Assembly (NCBI GenBank): GCA_964497585.1
Contig: CAZCDS010000006.1
Span: 115,307-179,306, forward strand
From: CAZCDS01 sp964497585
Lineage (GTDB): Bacteria; Desulfobacterota; Desulfomonilia; Desulfomonilales; Desulfomonilaceae
Direction: 5' to 3'
DNA length: 64,000 nt
Shown here: piece after piece, positions 16,619 through 25,653 of the stretch
Numbering within the stretch: the stretch's first letter is position 1
Layout: the number at the start of each line of letters is the position of its first letter
Made by a program: the position numbers and the translations under genes
The notes under the pieces: generated by a model
Seen by the model: only the letters and a program-made list of their open reading frames with translations
Told to the model about the DNA's origin: nothing
Databases searched by the model: none

Positions 16619-17329
16619 ATGGACGGGAAAGCCTTGCCACCGGAAAGACGGTCGGGAGTCCGGCCGGCGCATCCGGCGCCTATTGAGCCGGGGAGAGGTT
16701 CCCGCGTGGATGTCTCACCCTCCACGTCGGGGGCATTGGTGGAAAGCCGCGCGGATCTCGTCCTTCTCCTAGGCATTCTTTCGCTTTTTCTGTGTTTTCC
16801 CCTTGGCATCGCCGCCTGGGTCATGGGAAACTCCGACCTGAAGAAGATGCGGGCCGGCCGAATGCGACGCAACAAGGAGCGTACTCTCCGGCTAGGGAGA
16901 AACCTCGGAGCCTTCGGGACGATCGTCTTTGCCGCGTGCGTGCTGCTCGCACTTTACGCGCTTCCCTTCCGGATCAAGGAGGCTCTCAGGTTTCCTTCAG
17001 CCAAGCCGTTGCCCGCGGGGCAGTTCGTCTTTGCCGGTCGGTGGGTCGGTAATAAGGGCACGATAATCAACATCCACCGCAGCGGCCGGGGTGATTACCG
17101 TACCGGCGGCACTTCGGTCAGAGGGGGCGTCGTACAAATCGGCAAGGAGTCCCTGTCAATCGGCCTGTTCGGGTTCTCCAAGACCTGGCACATCGACAAG
17201 CGTCCCTACGAGCACCACGGCCTCTGGATGATGAAGCTCAACGGCGAGGTCTTCACCCGTGAGTCCGACGGCCTGCTTCTGGTCCAAGCGGAACGAAACC
17301 GGGCAGCGGTCGTACCGGCGTCTTCTTGA
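16619..17329 (+). CDS. DUF4190-like two-helix membrane protein
   Basis: 236 residues, function unknown. A proline-rich cytoplasmic N-terminus (about 1-45) precedes two membrane helices (LVLLLGILSLFLCFPLGIAAWV and FGTIVFAACVLLALYALPF). Between them lies a basic loop starting GNSDLKKMRAGRM, the arrangement seen in DUF4190-type proteins. The C-terminal 110 residues form a soluble, beta-rich domain (FVFAGRWVGNKGTIINIHRSG ...) with no recognised fold. The start ATG at 16619 is preceded by a GAAGAGCGGAGAG purine run. It is probably monocistronic and convergent with the crotonase gene. Confidence 0.75.
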   Translation: MDGKALPPERRSGVRPAHPAPIEPGRGSRVDVSPSTSGALVESRADLVLLLGILSLFLCFPLGIAAWVMGNSDLKKMRAGRMRRNKERTLRLGRNLGAFGTIVFAACVLLALYALPFRIKEALRFPSAKPLPAGQFVFAGRWVGNKGTIINIHRSGRGDYRTGGTSVRGGVVQIGKESLSIGLFGFSKTWHIDKRPYEHHGLWMMKLNGEVFTRESDGLLLVQAERNRAAVVPASS

Positions 17330-17465
17330 GCCACAGCACATCGAATCTCTTGACTGTCAGCATCGTGGCGGCAGCCACAAGATTTTCGAATTTCATATCA
17401 GCTTCCTTCGGGGAGGCCTGTGCTCGGTGCTACGCCGGCTTCTTCTGCCGGACACGTGAACACCA

Positions 17466-18248
17466 TCATTCGTTGAACCGGGGTTTGCGCTTGTCCAGGA
17501 AAGCCTGCATTCCTTCCAGGCCGTTCTTGTGCGCGGCACAGCTCCGCAGCGCTGCTCTCTCAAGCTCGAGTTGATTCTCAAATGAGTTGTTGAAGGAATC
17601 GTTGAGCAACCATTTGGAATACCTGAAGGACTGCAAAGAGGTCTGGGCGAGCGATTCGGCCATGACCGTTGCCTCCTGGAGCGCTGCGCCGTCGTCCACG
17701 ACTCTCGTCACGAGACCCCATTCAAGGGCCTGATCGGCGGATATGGGCTCATCAAACGCGCAGATCTCCATGGCTCGGGCAAACCCAACCAGCCGTGGCA
17801 GGGTAAAGGTCCCCCCGCCGTCGATCGAAAGGCCGTTGGAAGTGTACGCTTGTCGGAGCACGGCAGATCGCTCCATCACCCGGAAATCGCATGCGAGCGC
17901 CAGCGAGAATCCGCCTCCGGCAGCCATGCCGTTGATGCCGGCTATGACCGGTTTGGGCATTCGACGAATTTCCAGTATCAACTGGTGGTAGCGAGCGGCA
18001 AGGTTGTGGAACGCGGAGGCCGGCCCTTCCGGCCATCCCATCGCCCATCTGAGGTCTCCGCCCGCGCAAAAGGCATCGCCCTCGCCGCTGATCACAACGG
18101 CCCGGACGGTTTCATCCACTGCGAGATTGATCATGTGTTCAGCAAAACCGGCAACGGTATCCAGGTCAAAAGCGTTGTACGCTTTGGGGCGGTCAAGCAT
18201 CACCGTGGCAATCTCGCCGCATAGCGTGACCTTGATCGGATCAGGCAT
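17466..18248 (-). CDS. Enoyl-CoA hydratase/isomerase family protein (PaaG-like)
   Basis: 260 residues with the crotonase fold. GDAFCAGGDL and INGMAAGGGFSLALACDF form the oxyanion hole and CoA site. The position of the first hydratase glutamate (usually PEI) reads QAY, whereas GLSIDGGGTFTLPRLVG carries the Asp of isomerase-type members such as PaaG; a Glu remains in RAMEICAF. It is therefore more likely a double-bond isomerase or another crotonase than a classical hydratase. The acyl-CoA substrate is unknown. It is a single gene, transcribed away from the MBL hydrolase region, with no beta-oxidation neighbours. Confidence 0.85.
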   Translation of the reverse strand: MPDPIKVTLCGEIATVMLDRPKAYNAFDLDTVAGFAEHMINLAVDETVRAVVISGEGDAFCAGGDLRWAMGWPEGPASAFHNLAARYHQLILEIRRMPKPVIAGINGMAAGGGFSLALACDFRVMERSAVLRQAYTSNGLSIDGGGTFTLPRLVGFARAMEICAFDEPISADQALEWGLVTRVVDDGAALQEATVMAESLAQTSLQSFRYSKWLLNDSFNNSFENQLELERAALRSCAAHKNGLEGMQAFLDKRKPRFNE

Positions 18249-18355
18249 TTCACACTCCCGTTTTCGCGTATAGATTCTCTAAATCCGGTATTCTCATCGT
18301 AAGGGGCTCCGCCTCCGGGGCTGACTGTGGCGAGAGATACCTCACATCGATTCTT

Positions 18356-18452
18356 CATCACCCTGCCCTCCCCTGGCGGGAGAGGGTGCAAAGGAGATCC
18401 CCCCTCCACCATTCCGGGGAATGAGGTTTGGGGCGAGGGGGCTTTCATGTTC
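18356..18452. repeat. GC-rich palindromic repeat (CCCTCxxC/GGAGAGGG type)
   Basis: Contains CCCTCCCCTGGCGGGAGAGGG, an imperfect palindrome, and ends in GGGCGAGGGGGCTTTC. The same wording (AGGGGGCTTTC, CCCTC...GAGAGGG) recurs at 42395-42522, and shorter relatives lie near 20.97 and 24.63 kb. This is a known class of extragenic palindrome in Proteobacteria. Confidence 0.75.
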
Positions 18453-18495
18453 CGAGGGACGCGAGGTTGTACCTTCTCATGCATGCAAGTCTATA

Positions 18496-19341
18496 TTACA
18501 CCATGAGCGTTGCCCCTTCGCGCGCTCCCTCGACACTCGTCAGGACGCCCGCTTTGTTAAACGTCTCTTTGCATCGGTCGACCATTGCGGAAACGTCCTC
18601 GTCCGTACGCCGGGGATCGTGATGGAAGAGGACCAAACGCCTGACCCCGGCCTCCATGGCGAGATCGGCGACCGAATCCAGGTCCGAATGTCCCCATCCC
18701 CGCCGTACTTCCATCTCTTCAGGAAGATACTGACAGTCATGAACGAGGAGATCCGCGTCACGACAGAAATCAATGAAATCCTTCTTTGCAGTGCCCTTCC
18801 ACGCGTCTTCTGTCAGTTCATTGTCCGTGAGGAAGACAAAGGAACCTGATTCCTCGATGAACCTGAATCCGAGTCCTCCCTGGGGATGCTGGAGCGGGTG
18901 GGATCGAACTTCGGTGCCGTCGAGGATCGTTGTTCCTGAGGGCAACTCCCCTGTCACGACAATCTCGGCCTTGAGATCTTCGAACTTGATAGGCCAGGTC
19001 CCGTCCACGTGCCTGTTGCTGAAGAGATGCCTCAAACCGTCGATTCCGTTGTGGCAGCCGTCCACCACGATCCGGCAATTCGCGTCAAAGACCGGCTCAA
19101 AAAAGGGAAAGCCGACAACGTGATCCCAGTGAATGTGCGTGATCAGCAATGTGAGCTCCAGATGCTTGCGTTCCTTGAGCAGCGCGTCTCCCAGTCGGCG
19201 AATGCCCGTGCCGGAATCGATGATGACTGTCCGACCCGAGGAAAGGGTCATCTCGACGCAGGTAGTGTTTCCGCCGTAGATGAGGGTTTCGGGCCCTGGG
19301 GATGCGATTGAACCTCTTGTGCCCCAGAAGGTAATTTTCAT
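18496..19341 (-). CDS. Metallo-beta-lactamase fold hydrolase (RNase Z-like)
   Basis: 281 residues. The N-terminus MKITFWGTRGSIASPGP is typical of the PhnP/RNase Z-like cyclic-phosphodiesterase group. The metal-binding set is visible: THIHWDHVVG (H-x-H-x-D-H), a later DCQY aspartate, GHSD and a C-terminal FHHDP histidine. It probably binds two zinc ions and cleaves a phosphodiester or ester; the substrate is unknown. The ATG at 19341 begins the conserved N-terminus; an upstream in-frame TTG at 19356 would add five residues. Neighbours give no pathway clue. Confidence 0.85.
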   Translation of the reverse strand: MKITFWGTRGSIASPGPETLIYGGNTTCVEMTLSSGRTVIIDSGTGIRRLGDALLKERKHLELTLLITHIHWDHVVGFPFFEPVFDANCRIVVDGCHNGIDGLRHLFSNRHVDGTWPIKFEDLKAEIVVTGELPSGTTILDGTEVRSHPLQHPQGGLGFRFIEESGSFVFLTDNELTEDAWKGTAKKDFIDFCRDADLLVHDCQYLPEEMEVRRGWGHSDLDSVADLAMEAGVRRLVLFHHDPRRTDEDVSAMVDRCKETFNKAGVLTSVEGAREGATLMV

Positions 19342-19523
19342 GACGGTCTCTTGCAAGTCCCATGAGTTGTGGTTAAATCCTGCTACATTAGCAAGGAAAT
19401 CTCATTTCGTCACGGAAAATCGGAATCTGTGCGCCTGTTCATCCTTTCTCCCAAGAAAAAAGTCGTAAGGTTCGATAGTTACCTCCGCAGTCCGAGGGTC
19501 GTGAAACCCTGGGCCGTATTCCC

Positions 19524-19532
19524 TGCTATAAT
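19524..19532 (+). promoter_or_regulatory. Extended -10 promoter for bioF-like gene
   Basis: TG-C-TATAAT at 19524-19532 is a perfect extended -10 element. No good -35 is present. The implied leader is only about 25 nt before the ATG at 19563. Confidence 0.6.
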
Positions 19533-19562
19533 CACGTCAGGTAACAAACGGAGCGACCCGTC

Positions 19563-20807
19563 ATGAAGGAAGAGCTCACCGGGAATACCTCATGGGAGGG
19601 TGAGCTGGAGCACCTCCGAGAGCAAGGGCTCCTGCGGATCATGCCCGCCATGGCCGGTGTTCCGGGCCGGGAAATATCAGTTAACGGCCGACGCGCGATC
19701 AATTTCTCCAGCAACAATTATCTGGGGCTGGCCGGTCATCCCGCGCTCATCGAAGCTTCCAAGGAGTATGCCGCGCGCTACGGCTCCGGCTCGACCGCGT
19801 CCCGTTTGATCGCGGGGAACACCCAAGCGCATCAGGAACTCGAGGAGTTCCTTGCCGAATGGAAAGGGACCCCAGCGGCGCTCCTCTTCGGAAGCGGGTA
19901 TCAGGCCAACGTGGGGATACTCTCCTCAGTGATGGGAGTGAACGATCTGATCATCTCGGACGAACTCAACCACGCCAGCATCATTGACGGTTGTCGGCTT
20001 TCCCCGTCAGCCGTCACGGTGTACCCTCATCGGGATCTCAATCGGCTGGCAGATCTCGTCAAATTGAACGGATTCACGCGTAAGCTCGTGGTCACGGAAT
20101 CGGTGTTCTCCATGGACGGCCACAAGGCTCCCCTCAGAGAGATCTCCGAACTGTGCCAGCGGTGGGGAGCGCTGTTGATGGTGGACGAGGCCCACGCCAC
20201 GGGCGTTTTCGGTCCACACGGCCAGGGCTTGGCGGCTGCCGAGGGAATTGTCCCGGACATTCAAATGGGGACGTTGGGCAAGGCCATGGGCGCCGCCGGC
20301 GCGTACGTGGCCGGCAGCAGGGCTTTGATCGACTTGCTCGTCAACAAGGCCCGGTCGCTGATATTCACCACAGCGTCCCCGCCCGGGGTGATCGGTTCCG
20401 CGCTGGCAGCCCTGAGAATAGTGGTTTCCGAGGAAGGGGCTCGCAGAAGAGCCGCGCTGGCGGACAATGTCTCACGGTTTCAAGAGCTTATCGGACAAGC
20501 GACTGGCTGTGATACGAATCCGGGACACATAGTGCCGATCATGATCGGCGATTCCGCACAGACGATGAAGATCAGCCAGAGCTGTCTGGAAGCGGGAATC
20601 TTTGCCCACGGGATCCGGTTTCCCAGCGTTCCCGAGGGGACTGCGCGGTTGCGGTTCACCCTCATGAGCATTCACACGCCCGATGATCTCGTGAGCGCGG
20701 CAAGCGTGCTCAAGCGGGTGCTGCGTGCCTATTCGGTGCATCTCGAACAATCGGGAAGGACAAACGGATTATCGGCGCGGCCCAAGGATACGAAGAGAAC
20801 AGCTTGA
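19563..20807 (+). CDS. bioF: BioF/KBL-family PLP-dependent acyl-CoA synthase
   Basis: 414 residues of the alpha-oxoamine synthase family, which condenses an acyl-CoA with an amino acid. Visible are INFSSNNYLGLAGHP, SGSTASRLIAGN, FGSGYQANVG, SDELNHASIIDG, the cofactor aspartate in VDEAHATGVFGP and the PLP lysine in MGTLGKAMGAAG (about Lys240). 8-Amino-7-oxononanoate synthase (biotin pathway) is the best guess; 2-amino-3-ketobutyrate CoA ligase has very similar motifs, and no other bio gene lies nearby. The last 25 residues extend beyond the usual end. An extended -10 promoter precedes it. Confidence 0.82.
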   Translation: MKEELTGNTSWEGELEHLREQGLLRIMPAMAGVPGREISVNGRRAINFSSNNYLGLAGHPALIEASKEYAARYGSGSTASRLIAGNTQAHQELEEFLAEWKGTPAALLFGSGYQANVGILSSVMGVNDLIISDELNHASIIDGCRLSPSAVTVYPHRDLNRLADLVKLNGFTRKLVVTESVFSMDGHKAPLREISELCQRWGALLMVDEAHATGVFGPHGQGLAAAEGIVPDIQMGTLGKAMGAAGAYVAGSRALIDLLVNKARSLIFTTASPPGVIGSALAALRIVVSEEGARRRAALADNVSRFQELIGQATGCDTNPGHIVPIMIGDSAQTMKISQSCLEAGIFAHGIRFPSVPEGTARLRFTLMSIHTPDDLVSAASVLKRVLRAYSVHLEQSGRTNGLSARPKDTKRTA

Positions 20808-20953
20808 CCTGAAGGGAAGAGCACCGTAGTCTCTGAAGTCAGGAGACCACCATCGGGGTGGTAGGAGTCCGCACTTTGTGAAGTCGGACCGGCATCTTCC
20901 CAACTTCCTTGCATTCAGAGGCGCAATCCCTCGGGACTCGGACCAGAAGAGCT

Positions 20954-21008
20954 CCCTTACCCCAACCGACATAGTTGCCCTCCCTGGGGGAGAGTGTTGG
21001 GGAGAGGG
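20954..21008. repeat. GC-rich palindromic repeat
   Basis: CCCTCCCTGGGGGAGAG followed by TTGGGGAGAGGG, in the same style as the repeat at 18.4 kb. It ends 34 bp before the MoxR start codon, so it lies in that gene's leader. Confidence 0.65.
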
Positions 21009-21041
21009 ACAATCAAGCGCGGAATCGACCCGGAAGGCATC

Positions 21042-21950
21042 ATGTTTGATACGATTGAAAACCTCGAAACGCGTCTTGTCGAACAAAAGTATATCCCCGA
21101 AAGATCCTTGGCCACGGCGCTCTATCTTGCGTGGTCGCTCAAGAAGCCTCTTTTCCTTGAAGGAGAGCCCGGAGTCGGCAAGACCGAGACTGCGGTCGTC
21201 ATGGCGCGGGTCATGAATACCAACCTCATTCGACTTCAGTGCTATGAGGGGCTCGACGCCAACCACGCGCTGTACGAATGGAATTACCCGCGACAGATCC
21301 TCGCCATCAAACTCGGAGACGAATGCGGAACCGACAGAGACTCCATCGGCAAGACCATCTTCACGGAGGAATTCCTCATCAAGAGGCCTCTTCTTGAGGC
21401 AATACTCTCCAGCGGCGAACGGGAGCCGGTGCTGCTTATCGACGAAATAGACCGGTCTGACGAGGAGTTTGAGGCGCTTTTGCTGGAGGTCCTGTCAGAC
21501 TTCCAGATTTCCATTCCTGAGATCGGTACCTTGCGGGCCCGCCGGCGCCCTCTGGTAATTCTCACTTCCAATCGAACGAGAGACATACACGACGCGCTCA
21601 AACGGCGCTGCCTGTATCATTGGATCGATTATCCGGACGTCGAGAAGGAACGTGAAATCATAGCCGCCCGTGTCCCCGGCATCGAGCACCGTCTCACCAA
21701 CGAGGTTGCGCTTTTCATGAAGCGAATTCGCGAGGAAGACATGGTCAAACGCCCAGGTGTCGCGGAAACCCTCGATTGGGCCGCGGCGCTGCTCGCCCTG
21801 AACAGGCGGGCCCTCGATGAGCAGACGGTGGAAGAAACTCTGGGATGTCTGCTCAAATACAAAGAAGATATCCTCTACTTCCGGGAAAAGTGGCAGGCCC
21901 GAGAATTCAGGGAATCGCTTCTTCCGGAAATCCTCGACACAATGTGTTGA
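21042..21950 (+). CDS. MoxR-family AAA+ ATPase
   Basis: 302 residues. Walker A GEPGVGKTE (about 41-49), Walker B VLLIDEIDRSDEEFEALLLE, sensor 1 ILTSNRT and the arginine-finger region DALKRRC are all in place. This is the MoxR/CoxD type, which acts as a chaperone-like ATPase for metal-cofactor insertion or complex assembly with a VWA-domain partner. The ATG at 21042 with GGAAGG upstream was chosen; the frame opens at 20994. The VWA gene follows immediately, so the two should work as a pair. The target complex is not in this window. Confidence 0.9.
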   Translation: MFDTIENLETRLVEQKYIPERSLATALYLAWSLKKPLFLEGEPGVGKTETAVVMARVMNTNLIRLQCYEGLDANHALYEWNYPRQILAIKLGDECGTDRDSIGKTIFTEEFLIKRPLLEAILSSGEREPVLLIDEIDRSDEEFEALLLEVLSDFQISIPEIGTLRARRRPLVILTSNRTRDIHDALKRRCLYHWIDYPDVEKEREIIAARVPGIEHRLTNEVALFMKRIREEDMVKRPGVAETLDWAAALLALNRRALDEQTVEETLGCLLKYKEDILYFREKWQAREFRESLLPEILDTMC

Positions 21951-21993
21951 AAAAGTGAGCTCCGATCCATCCGATAATGGGCGAGCCAGTCCC

Positions 21994-23199
21994 ATGGCCT
22001 TTACTCCCGAATCGCGCAGGAGCGCCGCGCTGAAATCCGGTGTGGCTGTGTCTCCGGACTCGCTCGCGGGAGCTGTGGTGGCCTTTGGCAGACTGCTCAA
22101 GGATCGAGGGATCTCGATCTCCACGCCAACGGTGATGGATGCCCTGGCCGGGATTTCATGCGTAGGCGTCGAGAACCCTCGCGATTTCAAAACGACACTG
22201 AAAGCAACCTTCATTAGTAGGGTCGAGGAAGCCGCGATCTTTGACCGGCTCTTCGAAGAATTCTGGGTCGAGCATGACCTGACCGAGAGCCTTGCCGCCG
22301 GGGGACAGGGGGAACAGGACAACGGGAGCATGACATCCTCTCCACAAGGAGCGGACGATTCGCTCGTGGTGGCGGAAGCGGGAGTCTCGTCGTCCCAAGA
22401 GCAGGAAGCATGGGATGCACGGCCGTACGTGATCTACTCCCCCCGAGAGATGCTGCGTGCTCAGGATTTCAGGGACATCCCCCAGGGCGAGGACTATCGG
22501 ATGGAACGACTGATCCGCGAGATTCTCGCGCCGCTCCTGAGAAGAAAGGGGGCCCGCAAAAGACCTGTTGCACAGGGCATCCTGCTCGACTTTCGCAGGC
22601 TCATGAGACGTAACATCCTCTACGGTCGCGAGATTCTGGAATTGCCCCGCATGAAGCCGCGGCTTCGACTCAAGAAGATCGTCTTCCTCTGTGACGTGAG
22701 CGGATCGATGAACCCATACTTGCGGTTCATGCTCCGCTTCATCAAGGAGCTGCAAAACATTCCCACCAAGGTTGAGACCTTCGTCTTTTCCACACGGCTG
22801 ACCAGGATAACTCCCCTGCTGAAGCGCTTGCCCTTTCCGAGAGCGATGATAGAAGTGGCGCGAACTGCACGGCATTGGTCCGGGGGGACGCGTATCGGCC
22901 ATTGTCTCCACGAGTTCACATCGGGCCATGGAGAGACGCTGCTCAGGCCCTCGACGGTGGTGGTTATTCACTCGGACGGGTGGGACCGAGGAGACGTCGA
23001 ACTTCTTCGCAAGGAGATGAGCAGGATCCAGCGCCGCGCGTATCGGGTACTCTGGATCAACCCCCTCGTGGGAGGAGCCTCGTACGAGCCCACGTGCCGG
23101 GGAATGAGATGCGCTCTCCCCTACGTGGACTCGTTCCTTCCCGGACACAATATCGACGCCCTGGAAACGGTAGCCGGAACGATTCGCTCACTTCTTTGA
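21994..23199 (+). CDS. VWA-domain (CoxE-like) protein, MoxR partner
   Basis: About 401 residues. The C-terminal half is a von Willebrand A domain with the metal-adhesion motif DVSGSMNPYLRF (DxSxS, Asp near 234), a TRLTRITP strand, SGGTRIGHCLHEF and the late IHSDGWDRGD acidic loop. The N-terminal region is helical and includes an acidic Ser/Gln-rich linker. CoxE-like proteins assist MoxR ATPases in maturing metalloenzymes. The start is ambiguous: ATG at 21994 or GTG at 21955, which would be almost contiguous with the moxR stop; neither has a strong ribosome binding site, so coupling to the upstream gene is likely. Confidence 0.85.
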   Translation: MAFTPESRRSAALKSGVAVSPDSLAGAVVAFGRLLKDRGISISTPTVMDALAGISCVGVENPRDFKTTLKATFISRVEEAAIFDRLFEEFWVEHDLTESLAAGGQGEQDNGSMTSSPQGADDSLVVAEAGVSSSQEQEAWDARPYVIYSPREMLRAQDFRDIPQGEDYRMERLIREILAPLLRRKGARKRPVAQGILLDFRRLMRRNILYGREILELPRMKPRLRLKKIVFLCDVSGSMNPYLRFMLRFIKELQNIPTKVETFVFSTRLTRITPLLKRLPFPRAMIEVARTARHWSGGTRIGHCLHEFTSGHGETLLRPSTVVVIHSDGWDRGDVELLRKEMSRIQRRAYRVLWINPLVGGASYEPTCRGMRCALPYVDSFLPGHNIDALETVAGTIRSLL

Positions 23200-23477
23200 C
23201 ACGCCGTGCCGGCCCTGGCGGAGGGCCGCCTCTTTCGATTTCTCATGTATTTCTGCAGGTTGCCCGTCTTTTGGTCGGTAAATCGGGCAGGGATAGCACA
23301 ATTCAGGTGACAATGCGCCGAGCGTGTGGAAGACTTCGGCCGCCCCCGCCTTCCGATGGAGGCAACGCGGGTCGGCCGGCGCCTCGAAGAGATGATCTCA
23401 GAGTGCTGGACAGTGCCTCAGGCATTGAGATGCGGGGGATAACCTCTGCGATACAAGAGACAGGGAGGGGAGTCGAA

Positions 23478-24053
23478 ATGAAAGGACTAGCTCTTGTTAT
23501 GACGCTTATGGCGATGCTGCTTCCGGCACAGGCGCTCGGGGAAATGCTGACCGTTCGCGACGATCGAGGCAGGGTCATTGAACGAAGGCAGGTGGTGGGA
23601 AACGTCGTCAAGATCTATGACGCGAGCGGAAGGCTGATCCGTGTCGAGACCACAACCGCCATGCCCGGAGGACAACCGGCCAAGCCCAGCGATATCCTGA
23701 AGCGGCCGGCGGGGGCGATGGCTTCAGGCGGGTACGAACTCACCAGAGTTCGTGACGCCCGAGGAAGGCTGCTCCTCAAGCAACGGAGTTCACGCCGCGC
23801 GGATGGATTGGTGATCACAAAGGTCACCGACCGGAGGGGCCATCTCGTGGAGGAGAGAAAGACCAATGTAAGGCAGGACGGGGCCTACATCACGAGGATC
23901 GAGAATAGCAAGGGGGCCTCCCAGGGCAAGCGGGTCACCAAAAAGGGGGTTACCAAGGTGTACGGTCCCCGTGGCAACCTCTTGAGAACAGAATGGATAG
24001 ATCCGGTCAAGCCGAACAAGAAGACGAGACGGGCCAGACGAACTAAGCGCTAA
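23478..24053 (+). CDS. Secreted YD-like repeat protein
   Basis: 191 residues starting at an ATG preceded by GGGAGGGGAG. A Sec signal peptide (MKGLALVMTLMAMLLPAQALG) is followed by five or six degenerate units of the form V/I-x-D-x-x-G-R-L-I-x-x-R (RDDRGRVIERR, YDASGRLIRVE, RDARGRLLLKQR, TDRRGHLVEERK, YGPRGNLLRTE), reminiscent of single YD/RHS strands. The C-terminus is highly basic (KKTRRARRTKR). No toxin tip or RHS core is present. Function unknown. The frame continues open far upstream, but composition and the signal peptide fix the start. Confidence 0.7.
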   Translation: MKGLALVMTLMAMLLPAQALGEMLTVRDDRGRVIERRQVVGNVVKIYDASGRLIRVETTTAMPGGQPAKPSDILKRPAGAMASGGYELTRVRDARGRLLLKQRSSRRADGLVITKVTDRRGHLVEERKTNVRQDGAYITRIENSKGASQGKRVTKKGVTKVYGPRGNLLRTEWIDPVKPNKKTRRARRTKR

Positions 24054-24158
24054 GTTGTGTCCGGCTGCCTATCACCACGGAGCCCAGCGAGGATGTGGGG
24101 GCTCTTGCCATGAATCCTCCCCTCCTGTCCGAAAGCTCCCGATGCGTGCGAATCCGCC

Positions 24159-24512
24159 TCACCTATCGTAGATGATGTCGGAAACAGCTTCTGTCTCCGG
24201 CTCCCGGTAACAGCGAATGATACAGGACCCCACAGGGCAACCGGCGCGCCTGAACGAATCGACGATGAGTAAGTAGATCTCGTCGATGTCTTCGTCGGTT
24301 TCTCTGCCGTGGATAAGGATATCGATGTGGCCGCACCCGGATTGGAATCCCTTTATCTCAGCCAACGTGCTTTGACCGAGTATCCGATCCATTCGCTCGG
24401 CGAGCTTCTCCACAGCCTGCTGATCGTCCTCGGTCGGAAACTCGTGTTCCGGCATGCTCCAGCGAACAATAATCTTTAATCGGGTGAATTCGTTGTCAAC
24501 GAATGAATCCAT
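24159..24512 (-). CDS. Conserved-looking hypothetical protein, 117 aa
   Basis: An acidic, soluble 117-residue protein from the ATG at 24512, which has GAGAAGGA seven bases upstream. It has an alternating alpha/beta pattern (LKIIVRWSMPEHEF, helix, IKGFQSGCGHIDILIHG, helix, GSCIIRCYREPE) and three cysteines. I do not recognise the family. It is a single gene between the YD-like protein and the PhoU-like gene. Confidence 0.6.
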   Translation of the reverse strand: MDSFVDNEFTRLKIIVRWSMPEHEFPTEDDQQAVEKLAERMDRILGQSTLAEIKGFQSGCGHIDILIHGRETDEDIDEIYLLIVDSFRRAGCPVGSCIIRCYREPETEAVSDIIYDR

Positions 24513-24604
24513 TTCATGGTCCTTCTCAGGTGTCCTATCGAGTCGCGTGGTAACGGGCGGGCTCTGGTACCGATGCACGATCAGATAAGTGACTCCGACC
24601 TCCA

Positions 24605-24695
24605 CCCGAGGTCTTCCCTCACCCTCTCTTTCCCTCAGGTACCGCTGTGTCGGGATTCTCTCCTCTCTCTCCAGGAGAGGGTGGAAGTGAGGTAG
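24605..24695. repeat. GC-rich palindromic repeat
   Basis: CCCTCACCCTCTC, then CTCTCTCTCCAGGAGAGGGTGG, belonging to the same dispersed family as 18.4 and 42.4 kb. Confidence 0.65.
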
Positions 24696-24924
24696 AATCT
24701 CACCAGTTTGAAGGCGCTTGGGTTATGAAACAATTAAGAAAGGCTCCGGCCACGAGCTTATGTCCCGGTTGCTTCGGCCGGCTGTCGTGTCTGCGCGACA
24801 GAGTCTCGTCACAAAAAAACCGGGGTCTGAACGGCAGTGAGTCGTTGCCTATCCCCGGTCTGGGTTCAGCGCTTCGGGCACAACACCCTGCGGTTCATTC
24901 TCGCCGACCGAATTGTCGGGAGAA

Positions 24925-25653
24925 TCAACTTGCGGCTACGCCCCGGTGGGAACCGTCTATCTCAAGCAGGCTCTCGGCCATTTCTCTGACGTGATGGGCC
25001 GCGCCGTGCACAGAGTCGAGAACGTCCAGAAAGAGCGAGGATACCTTGGGCAAGCAGAGCCCTTGGATCAGCCTGGTTTCATGAGCCAGGCCGAGGTCCA
25101 CGACCATATTCCCGATCCGCTTTTCTTGTTCTACGATCGTCTCCAGAAGAGCGATATTGTTCGTCAGCAGCGCGTCCCGGAAGTTCGTTAAGAGAGACTT
25201 AAGAACGCCAAACAGTTCGTCAAGCTCGGCATTGGCCTTGTCGCTGAACGCCAATCCGTCACGGCCCTTGAGGGTGCACACGTTGAGAATGCTTTCCATC
25301 AGGTCGCCCACTCTCTCCAGTTTTCCCGGAAAGAGTACCACCGTTCGCAAGAGTTCTCCGGTAGTTTCCATTGGACGGCATACAAGGTCTCCAGTGAGCC
25401 CCTCTTCTTCGTTGTGGATCTCCCGTGCTAGCTTCCGACACGTGTCGAGCTTCGCGGGATCAGGGATCAGAAGGGCCTTACGGAGCAGACCCGCCATTTC
25501 GATCAGCTTGCCGACCATGATCAGCAAGCCTTCCTCCAGGCAGGTCACGTCCTCAGGGGGGGATTCGTAGAGTGCCTCGAGCCGCGATGCCTCAGCATCC
25601 AGCTTTGGGCTTATCAGCCTAAAAGGATTGAAGAATACTTCTTTCTTTCTCAT
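24925..25653 (-). CDS. PhoU-domain protein (DUF47-like)
   Basis: 242 residues, entirely helical, with two three-helix PhoU-like units: LEEGLLIMVGKLIEMAGLLRKALL ... ETTGELLRTVVLFPGKLERVGDLMESI and DELFGVLKSLLTNFRDALLTNNIALLETIVEQEKRIGNMV. E/D-rich helices of this kind bind metal clusters in PhoU and accompany Na/phosphate or Pit transporters. No phosphate transporter gene is adjacent. The start ATG at 25653 has AAGGAGG eight bases upstream. Confidence 0.75.
   Translation of the reverse strand: MRKKEVFFNPFRLISPKLDAEASRLEALYESPPEDVTCLEEGLLIMVGKLIEMAGLLRKALLIPDPAKLDTCRKLAREIHNEEEGLTGDLVCRPMETTGELLRTVVLFPGKLERVGDLMESILNVCTLKGRDGLAFSDKANAELDELFGVLKSLLTNFRDALLTNNIALLETIVEQEKRIGNMVVDLGLAHETRLIQGLCLPKVSSLFLDVLDSVHGAAHHVREMAESLLEIDGSHRGVAAS

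Noticed and set aside
22156..23148. 330-codon minus-strand frame opposite the VWA gene
   Set aside because: The VWA MIDAS motif lies on the plus strand; the antisense frame is a composition artefact.
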